Notes under the pieces: model-generated
The model's database searches: none
What the model was told of the DNA's origin: nothing
Seen by the model: the letters and a program-made list of their open reading frames with translations, nothing else
From: Lysobacterales bacterium
GTDB lineage: Bacteria; Pseudomonadota; Gammaproteobacteria; Xanthomonadales; Rhodanobacteraceae
Assembly (NCBI GenBank): GCA_017305055.1
Contig: JAFKMZ010000011.1
Coordinates: forward strand, 67,702 to 131,701
DNA length: 64,000 bases
Direction of reading: 5' to 3'
Position numbers and translations under genes: made by a program
In this document: positions 12,616 to 23,384 of the stretch, piece by piece
Numbering within the stretch: position 1 is the first letter of the stretch
Layout of the letters: each line of letters starts with the position of its first letter

Positions 12616-12648
12616 TTACAGCCGTTTTGGTTAGATCAATGTTATTAT
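12616..12648 (+). promoter_or_regulatory. Candidate extended -10 promoter for pal
   Basis: In the 243-nt tolB-pal gap, TGTTATTAT (12640-12648) is an extended -10 element (TG-n-TATTAT). A TTACAG at 12616-12621 is a poor -35 with a 21-nt spacer, which extended -10 promoters can tolerate. This stretch is visibly AT-richer than its surroundings. Its position suggests an internal promoter for pal-cpoB, which need higher output than tolQRAB. Confidence 0.4.
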
Positions 12649-12756
12649 GTGAAGGACGCTAGCCTCGTGCCATGGGAAGCCACTACACCGGCGTAGCGGT
12701 GTCGTTATCCGTGTCGAAAATCGTTGGTTTGGAACTTAACTCGTAAGGAAGTCACC

Positions 12757-13269
12757 ATGAATAAGACCGTTCGCGTCGCCTTGATCGCCCTCATGTGTGT
12801 GGGTGCGGCCGCTTGCTCGAAGAAACAGGAAGTCAAACCGGCACCGCCCGCTCCGGCGCCGGAAGTTGCGCAGACCGAGGCCCCGCCTCCCAGCAACAAG
12901 TACACGCCGGAAGATCTCGATACCGACGCGTGCCTGCGCCAGCGTGTCGTGTACTTTGATTTCGACAAGTCCGAAATCAAGCCGGAATTCCAGCAGATCA
13001 TGGCTTGTCATGCCAAGTATCTGCAGGATCGTCCGATGGCCCATGTCCGTCTTGAAGGCAATACCGACGAGCGTGGTACGCGTGAGTACAACCTTGGCCT
13101 CGGCGAGCGTCGTGGCAATGCGGTAGCCGATGCCCTGCAGGCCAATGGCGCCTCGGCCAGCGAAATGGAAGTGATCAGCTATGGCAAGGAGCGTCCGGTG
13201 TGCCGTGAGCACAATGAGGACTGCTGGAGCAAGAATCGTCGCGTGAATATCGTCTACACGGCGAAGTAA
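12757..13269 (+). CDS. pal: Peptidoglycan-associated outer-membrane lipoprotein Pal
   Basis: Pal is the abundant OmpA-type lipoprotein that ties the outer membrane to peptidoglycan and is remodelled by TolA/TolB at the septum. The 170-residue precursor has a lipoprotein signal ending VGAAAC (lipid-bearing C20), a proline-rich tether (about 27-50), and a C-terminal OmpA-like domain with VYFDFDKSEIKP near 64 and the meso-DAP-binding region GNTDERGT plus LGERR. Four cysteines beyond the lipid site are unusual but occur in relatives. The ATG at 12757 follows AAGGAA by six nt. Its stop overlaps the cpoB start in TAATG. Confidence 0.97.
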   Translation: MNKTVRVALIALMCVGAAACSKKQEVKPAPPAPAPEVAQTEAPPPSNKYTPEDLDTDACLRQRVVYFDFDKSEIKPEFQQIMACHAKYLQDRPMAHVRLEGNTDERGTREYNLGLGERRGNAVADALQANGASASEMEVISYGKERPVCREHNEDCWSKNRRVNIVYTAK

Positions 13270-14102
13270 TGAAGGTTGCTGAAAAACTTTCAGCACGAAT
13301 CGGCATGGCGGGAGCAATTGCGACCGCCATGCTGTTTGCGTTTCCGGCATTTGCCCAGGATTCGCGCCTGAGTCTGGCCGATCGTGTCACGCGCCTGGAG
13401 CAGCAAGCCCAGAGCCGGGACAGCGGCGGTGTCGGCATGGTCAATCAAATGTCCCAGATGCAGGCCCAGTTGCGGCAACTGCAGGGACAAATCGAGGAGT
13501 TGCAGCATCACCTGCAACAGCTCGATGACAAGAGCAAGGCCCAATATATCGATCTCGATTCGCGCCTGTCGCGCATCGAGCAGGGTGGTGCCGGCAATGC
13601 CGGCGCCGCTGCAGGTGCCGGGGCGGCAGCGTCCGGCGCGAATACCGCTGCCGCGAATGCGACTGCGCCGGCCTCCGCCGGGTCGGCCGCGCCGCTTTCC
13701 GCAGCCGACAACGATGCCGCGCAAGCTGCCTATGGCGTGGCCTTCAAATCCATTCGCGACGGCAACTACGTGGCTGCGGCGCGCGAGTTCCACGCCTTTG
13801 TCGAGCAGTACCCGAATCATCCGCTGGCGCCGAATGCGTGGTATTGGCTTGGCGAGTCGTATTACGTCACCACCAACTATCCGGTGGCGCTCGAGGCGTT
13901 CAAGCAGGTCGTCAGCCAGTTTCCGGACAGCGAGAAGGCCCCGGACGCATTGCTCAAGGTCGGGTTCACCGAGCTCGAGCTGAAGCATGAGGCCGACGGC
14001 AAAGCGGTGCTGACCTCGGTGATTGGCAAGTATCCCGGGAGCAATGCCGCCCAGCTGGCACAGGAACGTTTGCGGCGCCTGCAGCGCGCCAACGGCGGTT
14101 GA
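13269..14102 (+). CDS. cpoB: Cell division coordinator CpoB (YbgF)
   Basis: A periplasmic TPR protein that links Tol-Pal constriction with PBP1B peptidoglycan synthesis at the septum. The 277 residues show a signal peptide (to about FPAFAQ, residue 30), an N-terminal trimerising coiled coil (about 35-95, Gln/Leu/Arg-rich), an Ala-rich linker (about 98-150), and three TPR units at the C-terminus (about 155-270, with YNYVAAA-like and YPNHPLAPNAWYWLGESYY motifs). It starts at the ATG overlapping the pal stop, so it is translated with pal. About 100 nt separate it from queE. Confidence 0.94.
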   Translation: MKVAEKLSARIGMAGAIATAMLFAFPAFAQDSRLSLADRVTRLEQQAQSRDSGGVGMVNQMSQMQAQLRQLQGQIEELQHHLQQLDDKSKAQYIDLDSRLSRIEQGGAGNAGAAAGAGAAASGANTAAANATAPASAGSAAPLSAADNDAAQAAYGVAFKSIRDGNYVAAAREFHAFVEQYPNHPLAPNAWYWLGESYYVTTNYPVALEAFKQVVSQFPDSEKAPDALLKVGFTELELKHEADGKAVLTSVIGKYPGSNAAQLAQERLRRLQRANGG

Positions 14103-14210
14103 CTGCCGGCAGGCTACTACCGGTACGCCGGACGGTCGTTGCCTGGATACGGTTCGCGGCAGGACGCGACCGGCGCCGAGACGAAACAGGTCCGGGTACA
14201 TGTCGTGAAC

Positions 14211-14900
14211 ATGAAAGAGTCGTCGGCGATGGAGGCAGCAGTGGAAGCCGATCCTGCCGGCGTGCGTCTGCGCGTCGCGGAGATCTTCCACTCCCTGCAG
14301 GGTGAGGGTGATGCCAGTGGCTGGCGCACGGTCTTCATCCGGCTCACTGGCTGTCCGCTGCGCTGTGTATGGTGCGATACGGAGTACGCATTCCACGGCG
14401 GCCAATGGCATTCCCTGGCCGACATCCTTGCCGCCGTGGCGCCGTTCGCGGCCAGGCATGTCTGCGTCACTGGCGGCGAGCCGCTGGCACAGAAGCGCTG
14501 CCCGATCCTGTTGCGTGCCTTGTGCGACCGCGGTTACGCGGTGTCGCTGGAGACGTCCGGCGCGCTGGATGTCTCGCAGGTCGACCCGCGCGTGGTCAAG
14601 GTCATGGATCTGAAGGCGCCCGGCTCCGGCGAATGTGCGCGCAACCTGTGGGGCAACCTTGAGTATTTGTCGCCACACGACCAGGTCAAGATCGTGCTTG
14701 CCGACCGTACCGACTACGACTGGGCGCGTGGTGTGCTTGAGGAGCACAGGCTGGCGGAGCGTTGCACGGTCCTGCTGTCGCCCGTGTATGGCTTGCTGCA
14801 GCCCGGGACGCTGGCCGACTGGATCCTTGAGGACAAGTTGCCGGTGCGTTTCCAGGTGCAGCTGCACAAGCTCCTCTGGGGCGACGTGCCCGGGCATTGA
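14211..14900 (+). CDS. queE: 7-carboxy-7-deazaguanine synthase QueE
   Basis: A radical-SAM enzyme that contracts 6-carboxy-tetrahydropterin to 7-carboxy-7-deazaguanine in the preQ0/queuosine tRNA modification pathway. The cluster motif CPLRCVWC (C48, C52, C55 of the 229-residue form) has the expected CxxxCxxC spacing. [21 protein letters not shown] and the LSPVYGL region are also typical. The start is uncertain: ATG at 14211 is used here; the ATG at 14229 and a GTG at 14241 (five nt after GGAGG) are possible and would only trim the tail. queC follows, catalysing the next step. Confidence 0.95.
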   Translation: MKESSAMEAAVEADPAGVRLRVAEIFHSLQGEGDASGWRTVFIRLTGCPLRCVWCDTEYAFHGGQWHSLADILAAVAPFAARHVCVTGGEPLAQKRCPILLRALCDRGYAVSLETSGALDVSQVDPRVVKVMDLKAPGSGECARNLWGNLEYLSPHDQVKIVLADRTDYDWARGVLEEHRLAERCTVLLSPVYGLLQPGTLADWILEDKLPVRFQVQLHKLLWGDVPGH

Positions 14901-15000
14901 CGATGTGCCGGCCGCTGCGTGCGGCCGGCTGGACGACTGGCCGGCCGCAGTCGGAGCGCGTTGCGGCCATGCGCCTGGGCTGGATTGGAGGGAGCGGGAC

Positions 15001-15696
15001 ATGGTTGGGACGGCAGTGCGCAAGGCGGTGGTGCTGGTTTCCGGTGGCATGGACTCGGCGGTGACGCTGGCGCTGGCGCGCGAGCAGGGCCATGCTGTCC
15101 ATGCGCTGAGCGTGGCGTACGGCCAGCGCCACGATTCGGAACTGCAGGCGGCGCAGCGGGTGGCGGCGTTGCTGGGAGCAGTCGAGCACAAGGTCGTGGC
15201 GGTGGACTTGCGCAGCATTGGGGGTTCGGCGCTGACCGCGGACATCGACGTCCCTGTCGATGCGCCACATGTCGCCGGGAGTGGGCGGATTCCCATCACC
15301 TACGTGCCGGCACGCAACACCATCATGCTGTCGATCGCGCTGGGCTGGGCCGAGGTGCTCGGTGATGCGGACATCTGGTGCGGAGTCAATGCCGTGGATT
15401 ATTCCGGCTATCCCGATTGTCGCCCGGAATTCATCGATGCCTTCCAGGCGCTGGCCAAGCTCGCCACGAAGGCGGGGGTCGAAGGGGCCAGGATCGCCGT
15501 GCATGCGCCCTTGATGCACCTGGGCAAGGCCGACATTGCACGTGAGGGGCAGCGCCTCGGCGTCGATTTCGCGGCCACCGTCAGTTGCTACCAGGCGGAT
15601 GCCGAAGGGCGCGCCTGTGGTCATTGCGACGCTTGCCTGTTGCGCGCCGAGGGGTTTGCGCGTGCCGGGCTTGCCGATCCGACGCGCTACCGTTGA
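15001..15696 (+). CDS. queC: 7-cyano-7-deazaguanine synthase QueC
   Basis: QueC uses ATP and ammonia to turn 7-carboxy-7-deazaguanine into preQ0. The 231-residue protein has the N-type ATP pyrophosphatase loop VSGGMDSAV at residues 13-21, the substrate region [29 protein letters not shown], and a C-terminal zinc site (SCYQAD, then [10 protein letters not shown]). The ATG at 15001 follows the ribosome site GGAGGGAG at 14987-14994. It stands 100 nt after queE in the same direction, with tRNA-Lys 66 nt downstream. Confidence 0.97.
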   Translation: MVGTAVRKAVVLVSGGMDSAVTLALAREQGHAVHALSVAYGQRHDSELQAAQRVAALLGAVEHKVVAVDLRSIGGSALTADIDVPVDAPHVAGSGRIPITYVPARNTIMLSIALGWAEVLGDADIWCGVNAVDYSGYPDCRPEFIDAFQALAKLATKAGVEGARIAVHAPLMHLGKADIAREGQRLGVDFAATVSCYQADAEGRACGHCDACLLRAEGFARAGLADPTRYR

Positions 15697-15762
15697 GCGC
15701 GCCGGCTTGCTTGTGCGCATGCGGGGCGCCCCGTAAACTTGCAGGCTTGCCTTGTGTATCAC

Positions 15763-15838
15763 GGGTCGTTAGCTCAGTCGGTAGAGCAGTAGACTTTTAA
15801 TCTATTGGTCCCGGGTTCGAATCCCGGACGACCCACCA
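15763..15838 (+). tRNA. tRNA-Lys (anticodon TTT)
   Basis: A 76-nt cloverleaf with encoded CCA. The acceptor stem GGGTCGT pairs with ACGACCC, followed by discriminator A and CCA at 15836-15838. The D-arm is GCTC-AGTCGGTA-GAGC. The anticodon stem is GTAGA/TCTAT around the loop CTTTTAA, giving anticodon TTT at 15796-15798 (first pair G-U). The T-arm is CCGGG-TTCGAAT-CCCGG. No second copy of its 3' end was noticed in the window, so there is no sign of an integrated element here. Confidence 0.98.
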
Positions 15839-16024
15839 ACGGCCCGGCGGTGTTGGCCGCTCCCTGTTGGTCGTGACGAGTGTTTGCCGACAAGCGCTGC
15901 CTTCGTGGCAGTGCCAGAGGAGATACAGCGAGAGTCCAGTGGACACGCGCGTTTTGGGCGGCCATCGTGGCGCCGCGTGCGGTCGATTGCCAGAGCTCAC
16001 CAGACGGACGGATATCCACGTGAC

Positions 16025-18262
16025 ATGCGTGACATGAATGCCCCGCGTATGACCGCCCCTTGCAAATGCCGGCCCATGCCGTTTTCGCGACGCTGGTGGC
16101 CGGCATGCCTGATCCTGGCGCTGGCCAGTGGCAATGCCTCCGCCCAGGTCGAACGACCCACGGTGCAGGCAACCGCGATAGCCAACGGCCAGCTCGTCCT
16201 TGACGGCCGGGTCGATGGCGCGCTGTGGAAGCAGGCGGGCGCGGTCGAACTGACCCAACAGAGTCCTCGCCCAGGCGAGGCTACCCCGTTTCGCACCCAG
16301 GTGTTGCTGCTGCACGACGAGTACACGCTGTACGTGGGTGTGATTTGCGAGGATCCCGATCCGTCCCAGATCAGCGCCAGCACGCTCATGCGCGACAGCG
16401 ACCAGTCACAGGACGACGGCGTGACCCTGGTGCTCGATCCGTTCTATACCCAGCGCTCCGCCTACGTTTTTCAGGTGAACGCGAGCGGGGCCATGGCCGA
16501 TGGCCTGTTGGCTCCCACGCCCACGGCCACCAGCAACTACAACGGCGTGGACTACAGCTGGAATGGTACCTGGCGCGCGAAAGTGCAACGTAACGCACAT
16601 GGTTGGACTGCCGAGATCGCCATCGATACCCGCGCCCTGCAGTTCGACCGCAACACGCCTGCATGGGGCTTCAACGTCAATCGCTATGTCCCGCGCCAGA
16701 CACTCAAGCTCAACTGGTCGGGGCTGACCCTGGACTCGCAGGTATACAACCTCCCGCGCGAGGGCCGGCTTACCGGGATGAACGATCTCAGCCGCGGCAG
16801 TGGCCTCGATTTCCGCCCCTACGGGCTGGTCCGGGATCGCCCGCGCGATGGCACCTCGGCCAAGGGTGGCTTCGACCTCAAGTACAACTTCACGCCCGCC
16901 ATCGCCGGCTTGCTCACCTACAACACGGATTTTGCCGAGGCCGAGCCTGACCAGCTGAAGATCAACACCACGCGCTTTGCCCTGTCGTTCCCCGAGACAC
17001 GCCAGTTTTTCCTGGATGGCTCGAACCTGTTCACCTTCGGCTACGGCCTCAACGGCAAGTCGGGTGCAAGCTTCGTCCCCTACCAGTCGCGCCGGATCGG
17101 CTTGTTGAACGGGCAGACCGTGCCGATGCGCGAGGGTGTCAAGCTGATGGGGCAGTCTGATTCGGGCAGCTTTGGCGTGCTGGGCGTGCGCACCGGGGAC
17201 AGCAGCGTCTCCAATGCCACTGACCTGTTTGTCGGACGGGGCGCCTACAACGTCAACCAGAACCTGCAAGTGGGTACCCTGATCACGCATGGCGATCCAC
17301 TGGGCCTGAGCCGGAACACCCTGGTGGGTACCGATGCGGTCTGGCGCACCTCCACCTTCATGGGCGACAAGAACCTCAACCTGTCCGCATGGGGCGCCCG
17401 CTCCGCGGGCGACGTGCCGGCCGGCAGCCGCACGGGCTACGGCGCCGGCATCGATTATCCGAACGATCTATGGATACTGCGTGCCAATGTGAACGTGTTT
17501 GGCGCCGGGCTCGATCCCACCCTGGGCTTCCTGCCGCGCCCGGGCACGCGACAGTATTTCGCCGAGTTCGACTATGCGCCGCGGCCCAAGAGCGATACGT
17601 GGAACTGGATCCAGCAGTTTTTCTGGCACGCCACGTATACGCAGGTGGACGGTATCCGTGGTGGCAAGCAGAGCTCCGAGTGGAAGCTCTTCCCGAACTT
17701 CAACACCGTCGGCGGCTATTTCTACTCGTTCGAGTATTACCGCGAGTTCGATGCGCCAGCACGGCCATTTGCGATCACTCCAGACGTGATCGTGCCGGCC
17801 GGAAAGTACCTGTGGAATTACTACGGGGTGCGTTTCAATACGCCGAAGTTCTGGCCGTTGTCCGTGACCTTGTCCGCGTACAGGGGTGGCTATTACGACG
17901 GGCGCATGGACCATCCACTGGCGCAAGTCAACTGGAATACGTTCGATGGGCGCCTGCAGCTCACCGCCTCGCAGGAATTGTTCTTCATCCACCTGCCGCA
18001 GGGTGATGTGCACAAGCGGCTGTCGATCCTTGGCGGCACCTGGTCGTTTTCCCAGAACCTGTACGTCACCTCCCTGCTGCAGAAGGCCAGCGAGCTGAGC
18101 GGGGTCAACATGTACGCCAAGCTGCACTGGATGGTCGATTCCACCAAGAACGTCTACCTGATCTGGAGCCGCGGCCTGACCACGGAGACCAACGGCCTCG
18201 GGGTGCCAGTGGTGGCTCCCGGCAACAACGTGACCTTCAAGGTGCAGTGGGATTTTTTCTAG
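16025..18262 (+). CDS. DUF5916 family protein with N-terminal CBM9-like domain
   Basis: A predicted outer-membrane or periplasmic protein of 745 residues. A signal peptide (hydrophobic CLILALASGNASAQ) is followed by a carbohydrate-binding family 9-like beta-sandwich (about 40-215: LDGRVDGALWKQA, LYVGVICEDPDPS, DDGVTLVLDPFYTQR). A long beta-rich DUF5916 region follows, ending in the barrel-like terminal strand VTFKVQWDFF. Members are common in Xanthomonadales and Bacteroidota but have no settled function; binding of a glycan or oligomer is inferred from the fold. The start is uncertain among ATGs at 16025, 16034, 16049 and 16076, none with a good ribosome site; all keep the signal peptide. It converges on the TVP38-family gene with a 17-nt gap. 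Confidence 0.85.
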   Translation: MRDMNAPRMTAPCKCRPMPFSRRWWPACLILALASGNASAQVERPTVQATAIANGQLVLDGRVDGALWKQAGAVELTQQSPRPGEATPFRTQVLLLHDEYTLYVGVICEDPDPSQISASTLMRDSDQSQDDGVTLVLDPFYTQRSAYVFQVNASGAMADGLLAPTPTATSNYNGVDYSWNGTWRAKVQRNAHGWTAEIAIDTRALQFDRNTPAWGFNVNRYVPRQTLKLNWSGLTLDSQVYNLPREGRLTGMNDLSRGSGLDFRPYGLVRDRPRDGTSAKGGFDLKYNFTPAIAGLLTYNTDFAEAEPDQLKINTTRFALSFPETRQFFLDGSNLFTFGYGLNGKSGASFVPYQSRRIGLLNGQTVPMREGVKLMGQSDSGSFGVLGVRTGDSSVSNATDLFVGRGAYNVNQNLQVGTLITHGDPLGLSRNTLVGTDAVWRTSTFMGDKNLNLSAWGARSAGDVPAGSRTGYGAGIDYPNDLWILRANVNVFGAGLDPTLGFLPRPGTRQYFAEFDYAPRPKSDTWNWIQQFFWHATYTQVDGIRGGKQSSEWKLFPNFNTVGGYFYSFEYYREFDAPARPFAITPDVIVPAGKYLWNYYGVRFNTPKFWPLSVTLSAYRGGYYDGRMDHPLAQVNWNTFDGRLQLTASQELFFIHLPQGDVHKRLSILGGTWSFSQNLYVTSLLQKASELSGVNMYAKLHWMVDSTKNVYLIWSRGLTTETNGLGVPVVAPGNNVTFKVQWDFF

Positions 18263-18280
18263 GAGATGCGCGCGTACGGT

Positions 18281-19012
18281 TCAACGCCTGTCGCGCTGGG
18301 CCTGGCGGCGGCGATTGAGGCGCTCGATCACCAGGGGCACCAGGGCGAGCACCGCAATGGCCGCCATCGGCAGCAGGATCTCGGGGTGCAGCAGGAGGCC
18401 AAGCCCGAGCGTGTCCGTGTGGCGCAAGGCGTCGCCGAGCCCGGCCCCGATCGAGGTCTCGAAGATCAGCGAGGTCGTGCCGCCGAGCCAGCTGGCGCCG
18501 AGGAACAGCCCGAGCGGACAGCGCAGCCAGGCCAGGCAGATGGTCATGACCCCGAACGGCATGATCGGCACGAAGCGCAGGAACAGCGTATAGCTCACCG
18601 GGTGCTGCTCGAAACCCTCGTGCAGGCGCGCAATGACGGCCGGTGGCTGCCGTGTGCCCGCGCGGAAGGCGCGCCGGCTGGCCAGGTACAGGATAAGCGA
18701 ACCCAAGGTCAGTCCCAGCGACGAGCACAGCGTCCCGTCCACCACGCCGAACGCAAAGCCGCCAGCGAGGATCACCACGATCGTCCCGGGTACGCCGGTG
18801 GACATGGTCAGGGTCAGGAGGGCGATGTAGGCCACCCGGCTGAGTACCGGATGGGCGGCGATTTGCGCGTGCCAGCGTGCCTGGTTGGCGAGCAGGTGGT
18901 GCGGGTTCAGCCAGTCCAGCGCGCCCGAGGCGATGAGCGTGACGCCGAGCGCCACCAGGGCCAGCAGGGGCAGGGCGGCACGCAGTCGGCGCAGCAGGGC
19001 CTGTGGGTTCAA
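18281..19012 (-). CDS. TVP38/TMEM64 (SNARE-associated/DedA-like) membrane protein
   Basis: A 243-residue integral membrane protein of the TVP38/TMEM64 (VTT domain) family. Bacterial members are proposed lipid transporters or scramblases; the exact substrate is unknown. Visible features are an N-terminal span (LLALVALGVTLIASG), the paired re-entrant region TGVPGTIVVILAGGFAFGV near residues 70-90, RFVPIMPFGVMT near 150, and a C-terminal span ending with a basic tail. I place the start at the TTG at 19012, which overlaps the deaminase stop in TTGA, the signature of translational coupling. Because the upstream deaminase is frameshifted, its reading frame now runs without a stop straight into this gene. 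Confidence 0.85.
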   Translation of the reverse strand: MNPQALLRRLRAALPLLALVALGVTLIASGALDWLNPHHLLANQARWHAQIAAHPVLSRVAYIALLTLTMSTGVPGTIVVILAGGFAFGVVDGTLCSSLGLTLGSLILYLASRRAFRAGTRQPPAVIARLHEGFEQHPVSYTLFLRFVPIMPFGVMTICLAWLRCPLGLFLGASWLGGTTSLIFETSIGAGLGDALRHTDTLGLGLLLHPEILLPMAAIAVLALVPLVIERLNRRRQAQRDRR

Positions 19013-19528
19013 TAGCGTGGTCCGCCGGTGCCGTAGGCTGCCAGGACCCGGCAAGCGTCGTCGCGCAGGATGTCGCGGCGGACGGCGACGCCGCGGCGTT
19101 CCAGCTCGCCGATGCGTCTCGGCGTCTTCTGCGCGGGCGCCGATCAAGAGCTCGTCGATGCCGGCCCAGATGATGGCGCCATAGCACTGGCAGCACGGCT
19201 GCGCACTGGTGGCGAGCACGAAGTGTCCGCCGTCGGCATTCAGACGCGGCCTGCCGGTGCGCTGCTGGGCCAGGCTCAGGGCCAGGATCTCGGCATGGGC
19301 GATGGAGCGCCCACTGTCGATGACGCGGTTCAGGCCGACGGCGACAAGCCGCCCGTTGTGGGCATTGAATACCGCTGCCGCGAAGGGCCCGCCGGCATGG
19401 TGTCGGTTGTGCCCGGCAAGCTCGACTGTCAGGCCGACACGTTCCCCGTCGGTGTGGTAGCGGCGGTTGACATCGGCGACTTCGATGACCCAGGGCGGCA
19501 ACTCCAACTGGATGCGCAGCGGCAGCAT
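19009..19528 (-). pseudogene. Nucleoside/guanine-type deaminase, frameshifted near 19114
   Basis: The gene encodes a zinc-dependent deaminase of the CDA/guanine deaminase superfamily: HAE at residues 78-80 and PCCQC (C112, C115) form the zinc site. The frame is normal through GARAEDAET (residue 138). The usual family ending then resumes in another frame, from 19113 to a TGA at 19009 (IGELERRGVAVRRD ... GGPRY). The roughly 13 residues that normally join these parts (a GFDEGP/ADW-like loop) are missing, so the change looks like an out-of-frame deletion of about 38 nt and not a single-base sequencing slip. The zinc core is intact, but the mRNA would produce a deaminase fused out of frame toward the next gene. 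It starts one nt after the glnS stop. Confidence 0.75.
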
Positions 19529-19529
19529 C

Positions 19530-21287
<1,758 letters not shown>

Positions 21288-21427
21288 CCGGATGGTGCTC
21301 CGCAGCGGTTTGCAGGGATACGAGTTTAGCTGGTTGGACTGCGGGCCGGCTGTGGCTGCCGCGGTCATCCATAGGCGTGCAGCCCGGACGCTTGCCGTTC
21401 CATGGCCGCCGGGGTAGCGTGCAGGTC

Positions 21428-21709
21428 ATGCACATCGTGTATCACGCGGAAAACCTGTTTGATGCGCACCTGGTCAAGGACGCACTCGAACACGCCGAGA
21501 TCCCGGCCTTCATTTCCGGCGAGTACCTGACCGGCGGGGTTGGCCAGCTCCCGGCCATGGATTACATCGCGGTGATGGTGCCGGAGTCGGCCTTGCCCGC
21601 CGCGCGGGAGATCGTGCGCAAGGTCGAGGCGCAGCTCGTCGAGGCGCGTGCTGCCATCGAAGACAGCGGAGAGGTGCCTGGCGACGGCAGCATGGTCATA
21701 CCCTGCTGA
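21428..21709 (+). CDS. DUF2007 family small protein
   Basis: A 93-residue protein opening MHIVYHAENLFDAHLVKDAL, the hallmark of the DUF2007 (putative prokaryotic signal-transducing) family, and continuing with the EHAEIPAFISGEYLTGG segment. The fold resembles a small ferredoxin-like or GlnB-related domain, but the function is not established. The ATG at 21428 was chosen because family members begin at this point; the preceding codons look untypical. It diverges from glnS by 140 nt. Confidence 0.8.
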   Translation: MHIVYHAENLFDAHLVKDALEHAEIPAFISGEYLTGGVGQLPAMDYIAVMVPESALPAAREIVRKVEAQLVEARAAIEDSGEVPGDGSMVIPC

Positions 21710-21808
21710 TGGCGGCAGTGGCGGCGGGGATTGTTGCGGCCCCATGCTGTCCGCTCCTCCTGGCGCGCTTGTCCCGCCTCCCCGGGAGGAAGCGCCAGCG
21801 TCCGACCA

Positions 21809-22411
21809 TTATCGCGTGACCTGGGCGAGACTTTCGACGTAGACCAGTTCGCATGCGCCGTCGCCGATGTCGTTGCGGGTCATGGAGGTGTTCCAGTGCC
21901 AGCCGTCGGCACGGCGGGCATCGACCAGGAAACCTTCGAGATGGATGACCTCGCCGGGTCGCACCTGCCTGATCGCGCCGCGCACGCCGTCATCGGCCGG
22001 GATCAAATGCATGTTCGCGCTGGAGGTCTCGATGGCGCGTGCCGGTATGGGCAATTCGTCCGCGCGCCAGTAATAGAAGCGCCCCGACTGCCTGATCTGC
22101 AATTTCGCCAGCACCGCCGAATCGGACATGCGACCCCAGCCCAGCGCCAGGTCGGTCGGCACCAGGGCGGCGCCCGCGTCCCAGTAATAGTCTTCGCGCG
22201 ACAGCACGCGTGCGGTGAGGGTGAAGCGGGCGCGCGTGGTCAGGGTGTATTCGCCCCGTTGCAACTGCGCGCCATGGGGCACCAGATCGACCTGACTCGG
22301 GGCTTCCGGTGCGAGTACGCCGGGACCGGTGGCAACCGCGCGGTGCTGCCAGCTGGAAGCGGCGCCCCACAGCACGAGCACGATGACGCCACCAAACAGG
22401 AGTCTGCGCAT
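21809..22411 (-). CDS. Hypothetical membrane-anchored protein
   Basis: I do not recognise this family. The 200-residue product has one N-terminal hydrophobic segment (LLFGGVIVLVLWGAA, residues 4-18), which could be a signal anchor. A soluble, probably periplasmic, domain follows, with many Trp/Tyr residues in the middle (DYYWDAGAALVPTDLALGWG, FYYWRADELPIP) and a conserved-looking end (GWHWNTSMTRNDIGDGACELVYV). The ATG at 22411 sits eight nt after a TATCAT box, so the message may be leaderless. It lies 67 nt downstream of oxyR in the same direction. Confidence 0.7.
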   Translation of the reverse strand: MRRLLFGGVIVLVLWGAASSWQHRAVATGPGVLAPEAPSQVDLVPHGAQLQRGEYTLTTRARFTLTARVLSREDYYWDAGAALVPTDLALGWGRMSDSAVLAKLQIRQSGRFYYWRADELPIPARAIETSSANMHLIPADDGVRGAIRQVRPGEVIHLEGFLVDARRADGWHWNTSMTRNDIGDGACELVYVESLAQVTR

Positions 22412-22419
22412 GGTCGGGG

Positions 22420-22446
22420 ATGATAAGAGAAACGGGAATGCTGCAA
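22420..22446 (-). promoter_or_regulatory. Candidate promoter for the hypothetical membrane protein (possibly leaderless)
   Basis: On the minus strand TTGCAG (22446-22441), 15 nt, then TATCAT (22425-22420; 5/6 match to TATAAT). The -10 box ends eight nt before the ATG at 22411, which would place the transcript start at or next to the initiator codon. No ribosome-binding site is seen. Confidence 0.4.
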
Positions 22447-22478
22447 ATCAAGTTGCCGCCTACCACCACGCGCACCCA

Positions 22479-23384
22479 TCACGGCGTCAGCAAATCTGCC
22501 GGCAAGTGCCGGAACACGTCCACCAGGCCCCGCAGCACAGTGTGCGCGGCCGTGCTCTTGCGCCATAGCATGGCGATGCGCCGGCTGGGCGGGTGCTTGC
22601 CCTGGAACGGAATGAGCTGCACGTTTGGTGCCTGTACTACAGGCGGCTTGCTGGCCAGCACCGGCAGCAACGTGATGCCCACACTGGCGGCCACCATCTG
22701 CCGCAGGGTCTCCAGGCTGGTGGCGCGGAAATCGTTCTTTTCCCCGGCGCCAGCCAGATGACATACCTCCAGCGCCTGGTCACGCAGGCAGTGCCCATCC
22801 TCGAGCAGGAGCAGGCTTTGCCCGACAAGCTCGTTCAGGCGCAGCGCGGGGTGCTTGGCCAGCGGGTGATCCTGCGGCGCGGCCAGCACAAACGGCTCCT
22901 CGAACAGGAACTCCGCATGCAGGCTGTCGTCGTGTATTGGCAGGGCGACGACGCAGGCGTCGAGCCGGCCCTCGCGCAGGCGACGCAGGACCTCTTCGGT
23001 CTTCTCCTCCACCAGCAACAGTTCCAGGCGCGGAAAACGCTGGTGGATCGACGGCACCACATGAGGCAGCAGATAGGGGGCGAGGGTTGGAATGATGCCG
23101 AGCCGCAGCGTGCCCGACTCGGGGTCGAGCGAGCGATGGGCGAGGCCGCGGATCTGTTCCACCTCGTTCAGCGCAGCACGTGCCCGGGTCACGATCTCGC
23201 GGCCAACCTCGGTCAGCAACACCTTGCGCGGCGTGCGTTCGACCAGGGCCACGCCCAGCTCGTCTTCCAGTTTGCGGATCTGGGTCGACAGCGTCGGTTG
23301 GCTGACGAAGCAGGCCTTGGCAGCCCGCCCGAAATGCCGATACTCCGCCAGGGCCACGAGGTAGTGCAGGTCACGCAGGTTCAT
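22479..23384 (-). CDS. oxyR: Hydrogen peroxide-sensing LysR-type regulator OxyR
   Basis: A 301-residue LysR-type regulator. The winged helix-turn-helix occupies about 1-60 (NLRDLHYLVALAEYRHFGRA) and the effector domain follows. The peroxide-reactive pair is present at C199 and C208 in the motif GHCLRDQALEVC, the same numbers as in E. coli OxyR, so this is OxyR and not a generic LysR. It would activate catalase/peroxidase genes after disulphide formation; none of these is in the window. The ATG at 23384 fits the family. It diverges from prmC over a 199-nt gap that may hold its own control site. Confidence 0.95.
   Translation of the reverse strand: MNLRDLHYLVALAEYRHFGRAAKACFVSQPTLSTQIRKLEDELGVALVERTPRKVLLTEVGREIVTRARAALNEVEQIRGLAHRSLDPESGTLRLGIIPTLAPYLLPHVVPSIHQRFPRLELLLVEEKTEEVLRRLREGRLDACVVALPIHDDSLHAEFLFEEPFVLAAPQDHPLAKHPALRLNELVGQSLLLLEDGHCLRDQALEVCHLAGAGEKNDFRATSLETLRQMVAASVGITLLPVLASKPPVVQAPNVQLIPFQGKHPPSRRIAMLWRKSTAAHTVLRGLVDVFRHLPADLLTP

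Noticed and set aside
15763-18262. Genomic island integrated at tRNA-Lys
   Set aside because: No integrase, no duplicated tRNA 3' end and no change in gene character after the tRNA were seen.
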